Source of the DNA: a bacterium
GTDB lineage: Bacteria; Patescibacteriota; Patescibacteriia; Patescibacteriales; GWE2-39-37
Direction of reading: 5' to 3'
Length of the DNA stretch: 28,392 nucleotides
Assembly: GCA_021786695.1 (NCBI GenBank)
Contig: JAJYMT010000069.1
Span: forward strand, 1-28,392
The notes beneath the pieces were generated by a model. It was not told the origin of the DNA. It saw only the letters and a list, made by a program, of their open reading frames with translations, and ran no database searches. The stretch's first letter is position 1; every line of letters begins with the position of its first letter. This document shows positions 1 through 6,475 of the stretch, in pieces. Both the position numbers and the translations under genes were made by a program.

Positions 1-49
1 CGCCTTTGAAAGGCGGATATTCCAGGGTAAAAAGCAAAAATTTAGCCAT
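1..49 (-). CDS. Glycosyltransferase, N-terminal fragment (runs off the window)
   Basis: Only the first 16 codons are inside the window. They read M-A-K-F-L-L-F-T-L-E-Y-P-P-F-K-G, starting at the ATG at 49. The pattern of a hydrophobic first strand followed by [TLE]-[YF]-P-P-[FY]-x-G-G is the typical N-terminus of family GT4 (GT-B fold) glycosyltransferases, where the glycine-rich loop closes the acceptor site. The start lies 6 nt beyond the stop of the flippase gene, so the two are almost certainly co-transcribed and translated in sequence. A surface-polysaccharide role is inferred from that neighbour. The fragment is too short for more, and another Rossmann-type sugar enzyme cannot be excluded. 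Confidence 0.6.
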   Translation of the reverse strand, partial: MAKFLLFTLEYPPFKG

Positions 50-55
50 AAGATG

Positions 56-1516
56 TTATTCCAACGCCTCTTCAGCCGGCTTGCGCCTGAAAGAATCGAT
101 GATCGATAAAATATCATTCCTGGTGAAAGCGCGGAAAAAATACAGCAGGGCGAAATAAACGATTCCGGCCAGGCCGACCACCAGGAAAACATTCATATAA
201 CTTTTCAGATAAAAGGCGATCAGGCCCATAATGAGCGCTGAGACGAGCACCTTCGCGGCCATTTTAACCACTTTTCGCGAGTCGTATCTGACAATTTTCG
301 GAACGATGACGATGCCGAGGATGAACATCAGTAGATTGGTCGCCGCTACCGTAATGCTCGCGCCCACCGCCGCCAGGCGCGGAATCAGGAGCAGATTCAT
401 GACGATGCTGACCACGACCGCCACGCCCATATTGAAGGTATTGGCCTTCTGCCGGTCGCAGGCGTTCAAAATCGCGCCGACGCCGAAATTCAGGAAGACG
501 AAAACCAGCGCCAGCATATTGATGCGGAGAGGCAGGACCGAATCCTCGTAACCGGATTTGAACAAGAGCGCCACTTTGTCGGCGACGGCGATGATGCCGA
601 TAGTGATCGGTAGCGAGATGATCAGCAGATAATTCATCGCCCGCTCGAAAGTAATTGCCAGCTGGCGGCGGTTATTCGCCCAATAATTGGCAAAGGCGGG
701 ATAGAGCGAGGCCGAAAAAGCCATGGGCAGAAACTGCAAAGCAAAAATTATCTTGAACGCCACCTGGTAGATGCCGACCGCCCGGTCGCCGGCGAGCGAG
801 GATAGCAGGACCGAATCAAGATAGGTGTAGGTACGCTGGAAGATGCCGAAAATGGCGAACGGCAGAGCGATGGCCAGAATTTTTTTTAGCAGCTCGCGGT
901 CGAGCCGCGGGCGGATCTTCACCCGCCATTTTTTTTCCAGGATGACGCCGGAATAAAAAAAGTTGAAGGTGCTGGCGGCGACTAGGGCGGCCGCGAGCGG
1001 CCGGATGCCGTAGCCGAGCCGCAAGGTGATCAGACCGGCGCCGAGCACGATCAGCTGGAAGACCACCGAGGCGATGCTCTCGAAAGACAGGTTATGATAG
1101 CCGCGCGCGACGGAAAAAAACGTCAGGGTGAAGGAATCGAGGATCATGCAGGCGGAGGAAAGGTAGACCAACTGCCTAGTCAGTTCCGGATAGCCGAGCA
1201 GATTGATAATCAGAACCACGGCGCCGAGCGACAGCAAACTCAAGGGAATTTTTACGCCCAGCACATTGTTGACTAACTCCGGGGCGCGGCTTTGGTCCTT
1301 GGCGATTTCCCGGGTCAGAACATTAGAGAGTCCGATATCGACAAAGACGGCGAAGATGGTGGTGAAAGAGATGGCGAAATAATATTTGCCCAGATCTTCC
1401 GGCCCGAGCGCGCGGGCGATGATCACGAAATAGGTAAAAGAGATGACCTTCTGGATCACCAGGGCCAAAGTATAGTATGAGGTATTTTTAGCGATATTTA
1501 CGACTTTTTGAGGCAT
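56..1516 (-). CDS. Polysaccharide flippase (Wzx/MVF-type oligosaccharide exporter)
   Basis: A 486-residue polytopic membrane protein with about 12-14 hydrophobic segments and almost no soluble domain, the usual size for Wzx/RfbX-type flippases of the MATE/MVF (MOP) superfamily. The N-terminal part, with VVNIAKNTSYYTLALVIQK then FVIIARALGPEDLGKYYFA, is the characteristic first helix and A-R-x-L-G-P-x-x-[LF]-G-x-Y loop of this family. Such proteins move lipid-linked oligosaccharides across the cytoplasmic membrane. The glycosyltransferase start 6 nt downstream supports a polysaccharide locus, and a Wzy-like protein lies elsewhere in the window (21500-23917). There is no SD before the ATG; a possible extended -10 lies at 1542-1550. 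The transported sugar cannot be predicted. Confidence 0.88.
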   Translation of the reverse strand: MPQKVVNIAKNTSYYTLALVIQKVISFTYFVIIARALGPEDLGKYYFAISFTTIFAVFVDIGLSNVLTREIAKDQSRAPELVNNVLGVKIPLSLLSLGAVVLIINLLGYPELTRQLVYLSSACMILDSFTLTFFSVARGYHNLSFESIASVVFQLIVLGAGLITLRLGYGIRPLAAALVAASTFNFFYSGVILEKKWRVKIRPRLDRELLKKILAIALPFAIFGIFQRTYTYLDSVLLSSLAGDRAVGIYQVAFKIIFALQFLPMAFSASLYPAFANYWANNRRQLAITFERAMNYLLIISLPITIGIIAVADKVALLFKSGYEDSVLPLRINMLALVFVFLNFGVGAILNACDRQKANTFNMGVAVVVSIVMNLLLIPRLAAVGASITVAATNLLMFILGIVIVPKIVRYDSRKVVKMAAKVLVSALIMGLIAFYLKSYMNVFLVVGLAGIVYFALLYFFRAFTRNDILSIIDSFRRKPAEEALE

Positions 1517-1541
1517 TTTTTTCGCTTTGGTATATTTTCAT

Positions 1542-1550
1542 ATTTTATCA
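1542..1550 (-). promoter_or_regulatory. Possible extended -10 promoter for the flippase gene
   Basis: On the minus strand the sequence reads TGATAAAAT, a TGn-extended -10 hexamer about 26 nt before the flippase ATG. No good -35 is visible because the upstream 40 nt are occupied by the terminator of the preceding gene. That terminator makes a separate promoter here likely. Confidence 0.35.
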
Positions 1551-1571
1551 CAACCTAGCGATTATTCAAAT

Positions 1572-1601
1572 AAAAAGGATCCGACTGATTTCGCCGGATC
1601 C
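1572..1601 (-). terminator. Rho-independent terminator of the small membrane protein gene
   Basis: On the minus strand GGATCCG, an 11-nt loop and CGGATCC are followed by five T. It begins 10 nt after the stop codon of the gene at 1611-1997, so it ends that transcript. Confidence 0.8.
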
Positions 1602-1610
1602 AAAGATCGG

Positions 1611-1997
1611 TTATTCCGCTGGTGCGCCGTCCTCGATCTTGAGCGGTTTCCCGAAAAACTCCAACAGGCAGGCAAGCACCGCGGTGGAACAAATAGCTAT
1701 AACGAACATATACAACAACAACCTTAGGAAGCCGAAAAAACTGAGTTCGATGGGAAGAACGCGACTGATGGAAAAAACCAGCGGTAAAATGGAGATTGAG
1801 GCAAGATAGAGCATGCCGTACTCTCCGCCGAAGAGGCGCTTCCAGACCGCCTCGAGAAAGTTGAAAAACATCATTTTCATGCTCTTGACGATCCCGCTGT
1901 AGAATTCCCCTCTTCCGATGGTATCGGGAACCACGTTGCCGACGCGGCTTCGCGCGTACATCCTGACTCGCCAACTGCTCCTCTTCAGGGTTTTCAT
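1611..1997 (-). CDS. Small hypothetical membrane protein
   Basis: A 128-residue protein that I do not recognise. The N-terminal ~55 residues are basic (MKTLKRSSWRVRMYARSRVG), suggesting a cytoplasmic positively charged face. They are followed by two or three hydrophobic stretches at about residues 60-82 and 85-115 and a short acidic tail. The start is supported by a strong SD (AAGGAGGG, 5-6 nt before the ATG), unlike the ribosomal and polysaccharide genes around it. It has its own near-consensus promoter (2046-2074) and its own terminator (1572-1601), so it is a single-gene transcription unit. A small inner-membrane protein is the most that can be said. An overlapping frame at 1555-1974 is arginine-rich and lacks an SD, so it is taken as a shadow. 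Confidence 0.75.
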   Translation of the reverse strand: MKTLKRSSWRVRMYARSRVGNVVPDTIGRGEFYSGIVKSMKMMFFNFLEAVWKRLFGGEYGMLYLASISILPLVFSISRVLPIELSFFGFLRLLLYMFVIAICSTAVLACLLEFFGKPLKIEDGAPAE

Positions 1998-2045
1998 TTT
2001 TTCCCTCCTTCTTAGGTTGGTATGTACGGATATTTGATTGGTTTA

Positions 2046-2074
2046 TTTATAACAAAAAACAGCAACTTTGTCAA
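2046..2074 (-). promoter_or_regulatory. Sigma70-type promoter of the small membrane protein gene
   Basis: On the minus strand TTGACA (2069-2074), a 17-bp spacer, then TATAAA (2046-2051). The start codon is about 50 nt downstream. The -35 hexamer directly abuts the terminator hairpin of the ribosomal operon. Confidence 0.75.
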
Positions 2075-2116
2075 CAACAAAGCCCTGCCTGAGTTTTCCC
2101 GGCAGGGCTTTGTTGT
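2074..2116 (-). terminator. Terminator hairpin at the end of the alpha ribosomal operon
   Basis: A perfect 16-bp stem (arms 2074-2089 and 2101-2116) with an 11-nt loop, GC-rich in its middle. The minus-strand 3' side lacks an immediate T-run (the next T6 is about 15 nt away), so it may act as a stabilising or factor-assisted end. It is the last hairpin after the duplicated rpsI tail and lies just before the next gene's -35. Confidence 0.65.
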
Positions 2117-2136
2117 ATATTAATACATTCAATTTA

Positions 2137-2386
2137 ACGTTTTGCCCAACTGCGGGTCGCTCCGCCAGCTGGCGGAGCTCCTTAAAACCAGTCGGTTTTA
2201 ATGTTTCCCACACGGGAAAACCCAGGTTTTCCCGACCCCTTTCCTCCTCAGTGTGCTCGCTAACGCTTCGCCCACTGCGGGGCGCTCCGCCAGTTGGCGG
2301 AGCTTCTTAAAACCGGTCGGTTTTAATATTTCCCACACGGGAAAACCCAGGTTTTCCCGACCCCTTTCCTCCGCAGCGTGCTCGCT
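2137..2386 (-). repeat. Two tandem 125-bp copies of the rpsI 3' end plus hairpins
   Basis: Unit 1 (2137-2261) and unit 2 (2262-2386) are about 90% identical and head-to-tail. Each begins, on the plus strand, with the ~20-bp reverse complement of the last rpsI codons (P-Q-W-A-K-R-stop), which is present a third time in rpsI itself (2385-2405). Each unit carries three palindromes: a 20-bp TCCGCCA/TGGCGGA one (2159-2178, 2284-2303), a TTAAAACC/GGTTTTAA one (2182-2201, 2307-2326) and a GGGAAAAC/GTTTTCCC one (2214-2233, 2339-2358). The transcript therefore leaves rpsI through six hairpins before the final terminator. Confidence 0.9.
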
Positions 2387-2834
2387 AACGCTTCGCCCAC
2401 TGCGGTGCTCTTCTGGCCTTTTTCAATCCCGGCTTCTTCCTCTCTTTGACGCGGGAATCGCGGGTCAGCAAGTCCTTGGTTTTAAGCGCCGGACGCAGAT
2501 CCTTTTCCATCTCTACCAAAGTGCGGGCGATGCCGTGGCGGATCGCTCCGGCCTGTCCTTTCTTGCCGCCGCCTCTGACCAGGATCGAGAAATCCAGATC
2601 TTTGGCGAGTCCCGAATATTTCAGCGGTTCTTTGGCGATTGAAACCAGGACCGGGGTCAAATATTGCTCGATGTTCATCTCGTTGACCGATACAATGCCC
2701 TTGCCCGTCTTATAAAGCCGGACTCTGGCAGTGGCGCTTTTGCGGCGCCCGACCGCCTCGATGTAGCGGCCCTTGAATTTTACCGGCTCGGCCTCCTCAA
2801 CTTTTTTTTCGATGTGTTTTTTCGTCTCGCTCAT
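2385..2834 (-). CDS. rpsI: Small-subunit ribosomal protein S9
   Basis: A 149-residue uS9. The core starts near residue 25 with R-Y-I-E-A-V-G-R-R-K-S-A-T-A-R-V-R-L. It contains the V-R-G-G-G-K-K-G-Q-A-G-A-I-R-H-G-I-A-R segment and ends in the basic tail K-K-A-R-R-A-P-Q-W-A-K-R. In other bacteria the extreme C-terminal Lys-Arg reaches the P-site tRNA anticodon; here the terminal K-R is kept. It is about 20 residues longer than E. coli S9 because of an acidic/lysine N-terminal extension (MSETKKHIEKKVEEAEPVKF). It is the last gene of the operon, 13 nt after rplM, with no SD. Its 3' end is duplicated in the flanking tandem repeat. Confidence 0.97.
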   Translation of the reverse strand: MSETKKHIEKKVEEAEPVKFKGRYIEAVGRRKSATARVRLYKTGKGIVSVNEMNIEQYLTPVLVSIAKEPLKYSGLAKDLDFSILVRGGGKKGQAGAIRHGIARTLVEMEKDLRPALKTKDLLTRDSRVKERKKPGLKKARRAPQWAKR

Positions 2835-2847
2835 ATTCGATCGATCG

Positions 2848-3207
2848 TTATTTGATTATTAACCGCCTCATCATATCGGTGCGGAACTTAACCGGCGGCA
2901 ACATCTCGCGTACCGCCTTGCGCAAAACTTCGGCCGGATCCTTCTGGAAGACCTTTTTCATCAGGGTTTCTTTCAGCCCGCCTGGATGGCCGGAATGGCG
3001 GATATAGGTCTTCTGCTCGAACTTCTTGCCGGTGAATTTCAGCGCGGCGATGTTCGAAATTTGGACGATATCGCCCTGGTCCAGATGCGGCTCGAAAGAC
3101 GGCTTATGCTTGCCGCGCAACAGCGTCGCGATGCGCGTAGCCAAACGTCCCACGGTCTGATCCTTGGCGTCGATTTGATGGAGTTTTCTTTGGGATATTT
3201 TCGACAT
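2848..3207 (-). CDS. rplM: Large-subunit ribosomal protein L13
   Basis: A 119-residue uL13. The diagnostic stretch is T-V-G-R-L-A-T-R-I-A-T-L-L-R-G-K-H-K (from about residue 18), followed by H-L-D-Q-G-D-I-V, the H-S-G-H-P-G-G-L-K motif and A-V-R-E-M-L-P at the end. I chose the ATG at 3207 rather than an in-frame start at 3294, because the longer form adds 29 residues that overlap rplQ and resemble no L13. The chosen start is 4 nt after the rplQ stop. It is shorter than E. coli L13 (142) because the C-terminal tail is missing after M-R-R-L-I-I-K. Pairing with rpsI is the near-universal rplM-rpsI order. Confidence 0.96.
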   Translation of the reverse strand: MSKISQRKLHQIDAKDQTVGRLATRIATLLRGKHKPSFEPHLDQGDIVQISNIAALKFTGKKFEQKTYIRHSGHPGGLKETLMKKVFQKDPAEVLRKAVREMLPPVKFRTDMMRRLIIK

Positions 3208-3211
3208 ATTT

Positions 3212-3562
3212 TTATACCAGTTCGATCTGCACCATCTTGGCGCCGTCACCCGGCCGCGCGCCCAGGCGGATGATGCGGCTATAACCGCCGGCACGGTCTT
3301 TGTAGCGCTCGGCCAGTACTTCCAGGGATTTCCTGACCGCCATCTTCTGCGGCAAAGTAGCGATCAAAGCGCGGCGGGCCGACAAATCGCCCTTTTTCGC
3401 GGTGGTGATGGATCGTTCGACCAGCGAGCGCACCGCCTTTGCCTTGGCTTCGGTGGTTTTGACCTTTTCATAGATCAGAATGCTGGACGCCAAATTACGG
3501 AGCATCAATTCGCGCGGCCCCTTGGCTCGGTCTAAAATTTTATTTTTATTGCGATGTCGCAT
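3212..3562 (-). CDS. rplQ: Large-subunit ribosomal protein L17
   Basis: A 116-residue bL17 of normal length. It opens with M-R-H-R-N-K-N-K-I-L-D-R and continues R-E-L-M-L-R-N-L-A-S-S-I-L-I-Y-E-K-V-K-T-T-E-A-K, then A-R-R-A-L-I-A-T-L and a C-terminal G-G-Y-S-R-I-I-R-L-G-A-R-P-G-D-G-A, all classic L17 segments. It lies at the exit-tunnel side of the large subunit. The position directly after rpoA is the standard alpha-operon order. No SD precedes the ATG; the rpoA-rplQ gap of about 90 nt is AT-rich and contains a hairpin (3611-3630). Confidence 0.97.
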   Translation of the reverse strand: MRHRNKNKILDRAKGPRELMLRNLASSILIYEKVKTTEAKAKAVRSLVERSITTAKKGDLSARRALIATLPQKMAVRKSLEVLAERYKDRAGGYSRIIRLGARPGDGAKMVQIELV

Positions 3563-3593
3563 AATAAATTCAAAGCGTAAATATCAAAATGTA

Positions 3594-3650
3594 AAATTTT
3601 GGAAATTATTTTCATCCCGCCTCGGCGGGATTCAATAATTTTGATTTTTA
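3594..3650. repeat. CCGCC/GGCGG hairpin with AT-rich flanks between rpoA and rplQ
   Basis: The core ATCCCGCC-TC-GGCGGGAT (3612-3629) is extended by imperfectly complementary AATTATT/AATAATT arms. It is one of several intergenic hairpins in this window built on CCGCC/GGCGG. The minus-strand 3' side has no T-run, so it is more likely an mRNA-processing or stability element than a terminator. Confidence 0.6.
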
Positions 3651-3652
3651 AT

Positions 3653-4459
3653 TTACTCCTTCTTCGGCCGGCCGCGCTTTTTCTTGGTCGAACCGTCTTC
3701 CGCTGCCTCCTCCGCGGTTGCTTCCGGCGCCGCCGCCTCTTCCGTTGCCTCGGCTTCCGACACCGCTTCCGGCTCCTTGCCGACCAGGGCGTTGAATTGT
3801 TCGATCAATATTTCGGCGGATTTTGTAAACGCGTCTTTGACCGAAATCGTACCGTCGGTGGTCACCGCCAGGATCAGTTTGTCCCAATTGGTCATTTTGC
3901 CGACGCGGACATTTTCCACGTTCACGGCAACGGAGGTGACCGGCGAAAAGGCGGAGTCGACTTCGATATAACCGATCTCATGTTTGGCCCGCTCGCGCGA
4001 TTCAATCGTCTCGTAGCCCCGGCCCCGCTGGATGAATAATTCCAGACCTAAGCTGCCGGCCATATCGGTGATATGCGCGATCGTCTGGTTCGGATTGACG
4101 ATTTCCACCTGGCTGTTTTTTGCAAAATCCTTGCCCTTCACTTCCTTCTCGCTGCGGGCGTCCAAAGTCAGAACCGCCGCTTCGTCCGAATGCAGTTTGA
4201 AGCGAAGCTGTTTGAGATTCAAGATAATCTCGAGCACGTCTTCTTTGATATGGGGCAAAGACATGAATTCATGGTCGGCTCCCTTGATTTTTACGCCAAC
4301 CACCGCGACTCCGGGCAAGCTTGACAGAAGCACCCTTCGGAGCGAATTGCCCAAAGTAATGCCGTAACCGGGAAAGCATGGTTCGATCACCACCAACTCC
4401 TGGTTGTCCGCCTCGCCTTTCTCAAATTTGATTTTCTGCGGCAGAGCGATTTTTTCCAT
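3653..4459 (-). CDS. rpoA: RNA polymerase alpha subunit lacking the C-terminal domain
   Basis: A 268-residue protein with an intact alpha N-terminal (assembly) domain at about 1-228: the P-G-Y-G-I-T-L-G-N-S-L-R-R-V-L-L-S-S motif (30-47), H-E-F in the A-D-H-E-F-M-S loop, and the second dimerisation segment ending N-W-D-K-L-I-L-A-V-T-T-D-G-T. It forms the alpha dimer that nucleates beta and beta'. After residue ~228 the usual linker and alphaCTD, with its two helix-hairpin-helix motifs that bind UP elements and activators, are absent. In their place is a 40-residue Glu/Ala-rich tail (229-256) ending in a basic K-K-K-R-G-R-P-K-K-E cluster, which resembles an AT-hook core (R-G-R-P). There is no stop or frameshift sign. 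It lies between rpsD and rplQ. Confidence 0.96.
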   Translation of the reverse strand: MEKIALPQKIKFEKGEADNQELVVIEPCFPGYGITLGNSLRRVLLSSLPGVAVVGVKIKGADHEFMSLPHIKEDVLEIILNLKQLRFKLHSDEAAVLTLDARSEKEVKGKDFAKNSQVEIVNPNQTIAHITDMAGSLGLELFIQRGRGYETIESRERAKHEIGYIEVDSAFSPVTSVAVNVENVRVGKMTNWDKLILAVTTDGTISVKDAFTKSAEILIEQFNALVGKEPEAVSEAEATEEAAAPEATAEEAAEDGSTKKKRGRPKKE

Positions 4460-4490
4460 AGTAATAAAATTAATTTATCGAAATGATTTA

Positions 4491-5120
4491 TTATCTGGAA
4501 TAGAACTCGACGATCATCTGCGCGTTGATGTTCGCCGCCAAATCCTTGGCGCCCGGGGCGTGCAAGACCTTGCCGGACAAATCGGCCGGAACGAGGTTGA
4601 GCCAGCTCGGCAAATTGACTTTTTTGAGCGCCTCGCCCAGATTGTTGAAAATTTTCTTGCGTTTAGAGCCGTCCTTGATCTTGATGACGTCGCCGGTCTT
4701 TACCTGGTAGGAAGGGATCGAAACCTTGCGGCCGTTGACGGCGATGTGGCCGTGGCTGACCAGCTGGCGCGCCGTATCGCGGGAGGAGGCCAAACCGAGC
4801 TTGTAAACGGTGTTATCCAGGCGGGTTTCAAGCAATGACAAAAAATTCTCGCCCAGATTGCCGATCATCTTCTGTGCGCGCAGGAAAGTCAGCCGGAATT
4901 GCTTCTCAAGCATCCGGTATTCCTTCATTGCTTTCTGTTTTTCCTGCAGCTGCAGGCCGTACTCGGTCTGCCTGGTCCTGCCCTTGCCGCCGTGGATGCC
5001 GGGCGGAAAATTTCTTTTGGTGATGGCGCATTTCACGCTGAAACAGCGTTCACCCTTGAGGAACAGTTTTTCGCCGACCCGGCGACATTGCTTGCATTTT
5101 GGATCCAGATTTCGTGCCAT
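4491..5120 (-). CDS. rpsD: Small-subunit ribosomal protein S4 (zinc-binding form)
   Basis: A 209-residue uS4 of normal length. The N-terminus carries four cysteines, C9, C12, C26 and C31, the zinc-knuckle (C+) version of S4. The S4 RNA-binding domain at about 95-160 shows R-L-D-N-T-V-Y-K-L-G and A-R-Q-L-V-S-H-G-H-I-A-V-N-G-R-K-V. S4 is a primary 16S rRNA binder and, in other bacteria, the translational autoregulator of this operon. It sits between rpsK and rpoA. The leader between rpsK and rpsD is AT-rich repeat-like sequence (5121-5161) with no SD. Confidence 0.97.
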   Translation of the reverse strand: MARNLDPKCKQCRRVGEKLFLKGERCFSVKCAITKRNFPPGIHGGKGRTRQTEYGLQLQEKQKAMKEYRMLEKQFRLTFLRAQKMIGNLGENFLSLLETRLDNTVYKLGLASSRDTARQLVSHGHIAVNGRKVSIPSYQVKTGDVIKIKDGSKRKKIFNNLGEALKKVNLPSWLNLVPADLSGKVLHAPGAKDLAANINAQMIVEFYSR

Positions 5121-5161
5121 ACCGTAATTGAAAATTGGAAATTGATAATTGAAGATTGTTT
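5121..5161. repeat. AT-rich GAAAATTG-type repeat in the rpsK-rpsD gap
   Basis: The gap consists of degenerate 7-8 bp units (TTGAAAATTGG, AAATTGATAATTGAAGATTG). The style matches the longer elements at 6228-6357 and inside tgt at 24242-24328. It holds no SD for rpsD. Confidence 0.5.
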
Positions 5162-5785
5162 TTACACTCTCCTCGGCTTCTTCGGCCGGCAGCCGCCGTG
5201 CGGGATCGGCGTCAGGTCTTTGATCGCCGTCACTACCAGGCCGTTGGCGTTCAGCGCCCGGATAGCCGATTCGCGGCCGGTGCCCACGCCGCGGACGAAC
5301 ACATTGACCTCGGATAAGCCGTATTCCTTCGCTTTCTCCACCGCGATGCGGGTGATGATCTGCGCGGCGTAAGGCGTCGATTTTTTCGGGCCCTTGAAGC
5401 CGGCGATGCCGGCGGAGGCCCAGGACAGCACATTACCCTCTTTATCGGTCAAAGTGATGATGGTGTTGTTGTAGGAGGCCTTGACGTAAGCGCGGCCGAC
5501 AGTCACCCGCCGATCCGCTTTTTTCTTCCGCTTCTTTTTTCTGGTGTCGGTCCGTTCGGCCTTCTTTTTTTCCAGATGCTTCTTGACGCTGTCAGGCAGT
5601 TCCTCCGGCTGGTTCAAGCTGGTCTTGATCACCTTGTCTTCGGTGGCGGAATCGCGCAAAGAAACGATTTGCTCGGCCGCCTCCGCTTTCTCGGTCTTTA
5701 TCTCTTTCTCCGCAGCAACCTCAGCCGGCTCGGCCGCCTGCGGTTCGTCTGTGACCTTATCAATTGTAGTATCTTTTTTCGTCAT
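5162..5785 (-). CDS. rpsK: Small-subunit ribosomal protein S11 with long N-terminal extension
   Basis: A 207-residue protein whose C-terminal ~125 residues are a normal uS11: A-Y-V-K-A-S-Y-N-N-T-I-I-T (about 99-111), G-F-K-G-P-K-K-S-T-P-Y-A-A-Q, G-V-G-T-G-R-E-S-A-I-R-A-L and the C-terminal D-L-T-P-I-P-H-G-G-C-R-P-K-K-P-R-R-V. Compared with E. coli S11 (129) it has about 77 extra N-terminal residues. Residues 1-66 are rich in Glu, Ala and Lys, and 68-93 form a very basic segment ending K-K-K-R-K-K-K. A GTG at residue 94 could give a nearly normal-sized protein, but it would remove the basic segment and has no SD. The ATG at 5785 is therefore retained. The extension is probably disordered and solvent-exposed; its role is unknown. 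Confidence 0.93.
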   Translation of the reverse strand: MTKKDTTIDKVTDEPQAAEPAEVAAEKEIKTEKAEAAEQIVSLRDSATEDKVIKTSLNQPEELPDSVKKHLEKKKAERTDTRKKKRKKKADRRVTVGRAYVKASYNNTIITLTDKEGNVLSWASAGIAGFKGPKKSTPYAAQIITRIAVEKAKEYGLSEVNVFVRGVGTGRESAIRALNANGLVVTAIKDLTPIPHGGCRPKKPRRV

Positions 5786-5834
5786 TTTATAACTGTTCGA
5801 ATTTCCTAATTAACTAATTACCTGAGCGCCTAAC

Positions 5835-6227
5835 TTATGTTTTCTGCGCCGCCTTGGCGCGGCCCGAACCCATGGTCTTGCGGGTATTGCCGCGAACAGT
5901 GCGGTTGTTGGTCTTGGTGCGCTGGCCGCGGGCCGGCAGGCCCTTCTGGTGTCTTGAGCCGCGGTACGACCCGATATCTTTGAGCCGCTTGATATTAGCC
6001 ATCACCTCGCGCTTCAGGTCGCCCTCGACCTTGTTCTGCTTTTCGATGATGACGCGGATCTTGTTCACTTCCTCGTCCTTCAGGTCTTTGACCCGGGTAT
6101 CGGGGCTGACTTTCGCCTCGCCCAAAATCTGGCTCGACTTGGTGCGGCCGATACCGTAAATATAAGTCAAAGCGATCTCGACTCTTTTTTCATTCGGAAT
6201 TGTGACTCCGGCGATTCTTACTGCCAT
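5835..6227 (-). CDS. rpsM: Small-subunit ribosomal protein S13
   Basis: A 130-residue uS13. It begins M-A-V-R-I-A-G-V-T-I-P-N-E-K-R and contains L-T-Y-I-Y-G-I-G-R-T-K-S (helix-two-turn-helix region) and the C-terminal Y-R-G-S-R-H-Q-K-G-L-P-A-R-G-Q-R-T-K-T-N motif that contacts the P-site tRNA and the subunit bridge. It is slightly longer than E. coli S13 (118) through a basic tail. It lies between rpmJ and rpsK, the usual order. An AAAGG lies only 1-2 nt before the ATG, too close to be a normal SD. Confidence 0.97.
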   Translation of the reverse strand: MAVRIAGVTIPNEKRVEIALTYIYGIGRTKSSQILGEAKVSPDTRVKDLKDEEVNKIRVIIEKQNKVEGDLKREVMANIKRLKDIGSYRGSRHQKGLPARGQRTKTNNRTVRGNTRKTMGSGRAKAAQKT

Positions 6228-6357
6228 ACCTTTATTAAATTCGAAATTCGAAACAATTATTTAAATTCTAAATTCGAATTTCTAAACGGTTTTGAATTTT
6301 TATAATTTGGATTTTGAATTTGTTTCGGATTTAGTGCTTCGTGCTTCGGACTTTGCT
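6228..6357. repeat. AT-rich inverted-repeat element between rpmJ and rpsM
   Basis: About 130 bp of short direct and inverted units: AAATTCGAAATTCGAAAC on the left, and TTTTGAATTTG-TTTCGGATTTAGTGCTTCGTGCTTCGG on the right. The two halves are roughly reverse complements. The right half shares the 12-mer TGTTTCGGATTT and the TTCGTGCTT end with the insertion inside tgt (24242-24328), so both belong to one repeat family. It splits an operon but is probably transcribed through. Confidence 0.7.
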
Positions 6358-6471
6358 CTATCCTTGTCTCTGCTTATGCTTCGGGTTCTTGCACAGCACG
6401 CAAACCCGTCCTTTGCGGCGGATAATTTTACAATCCTTACAGATTTTTTTAACAGACGCTCTTACTTTCAT
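6358..6471 (-). CDS. rpmJ: Large-subunit ribosomal protein L36 (zinc-binding form)
   Basis: A 37-residue bL36, the standard length. It reads M-K-V-R-A-S-V-K-K-I-C-K-D-C-K-I-I-R-R-K-G-R-V, then C-V-L-C and N-P-K-H-K-Q-R-Q-G. The zinc ligands of the C+ form are all present: C11, C14, C27 and H32. The ATG at 6471 is 4 nt after the infA stop, giving the canonical infA-rpmJ-rpsM order. Confidence 0.97.
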   Translation of the reverse strand: MKVRASVKKICKDCKIIRRKGRVCVLCKNPKHKQRQG

Positions 6472-6475
6472 ATGA

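Noticed and set aside
2137..2386. CRISPR array or integrative-element attachment sites
   Set aside because: The repeat units are 125 bp and directly adjacent, with no unique spacers and no cas or integrase gene. The structure is a tandem duplication.
5500..5785. A separate small gene fused to rpsK by an annotation error
   Set aside because: The reading frame is continuous, there is no SD at the internal GTG, and the extension has no domain that I recognise.
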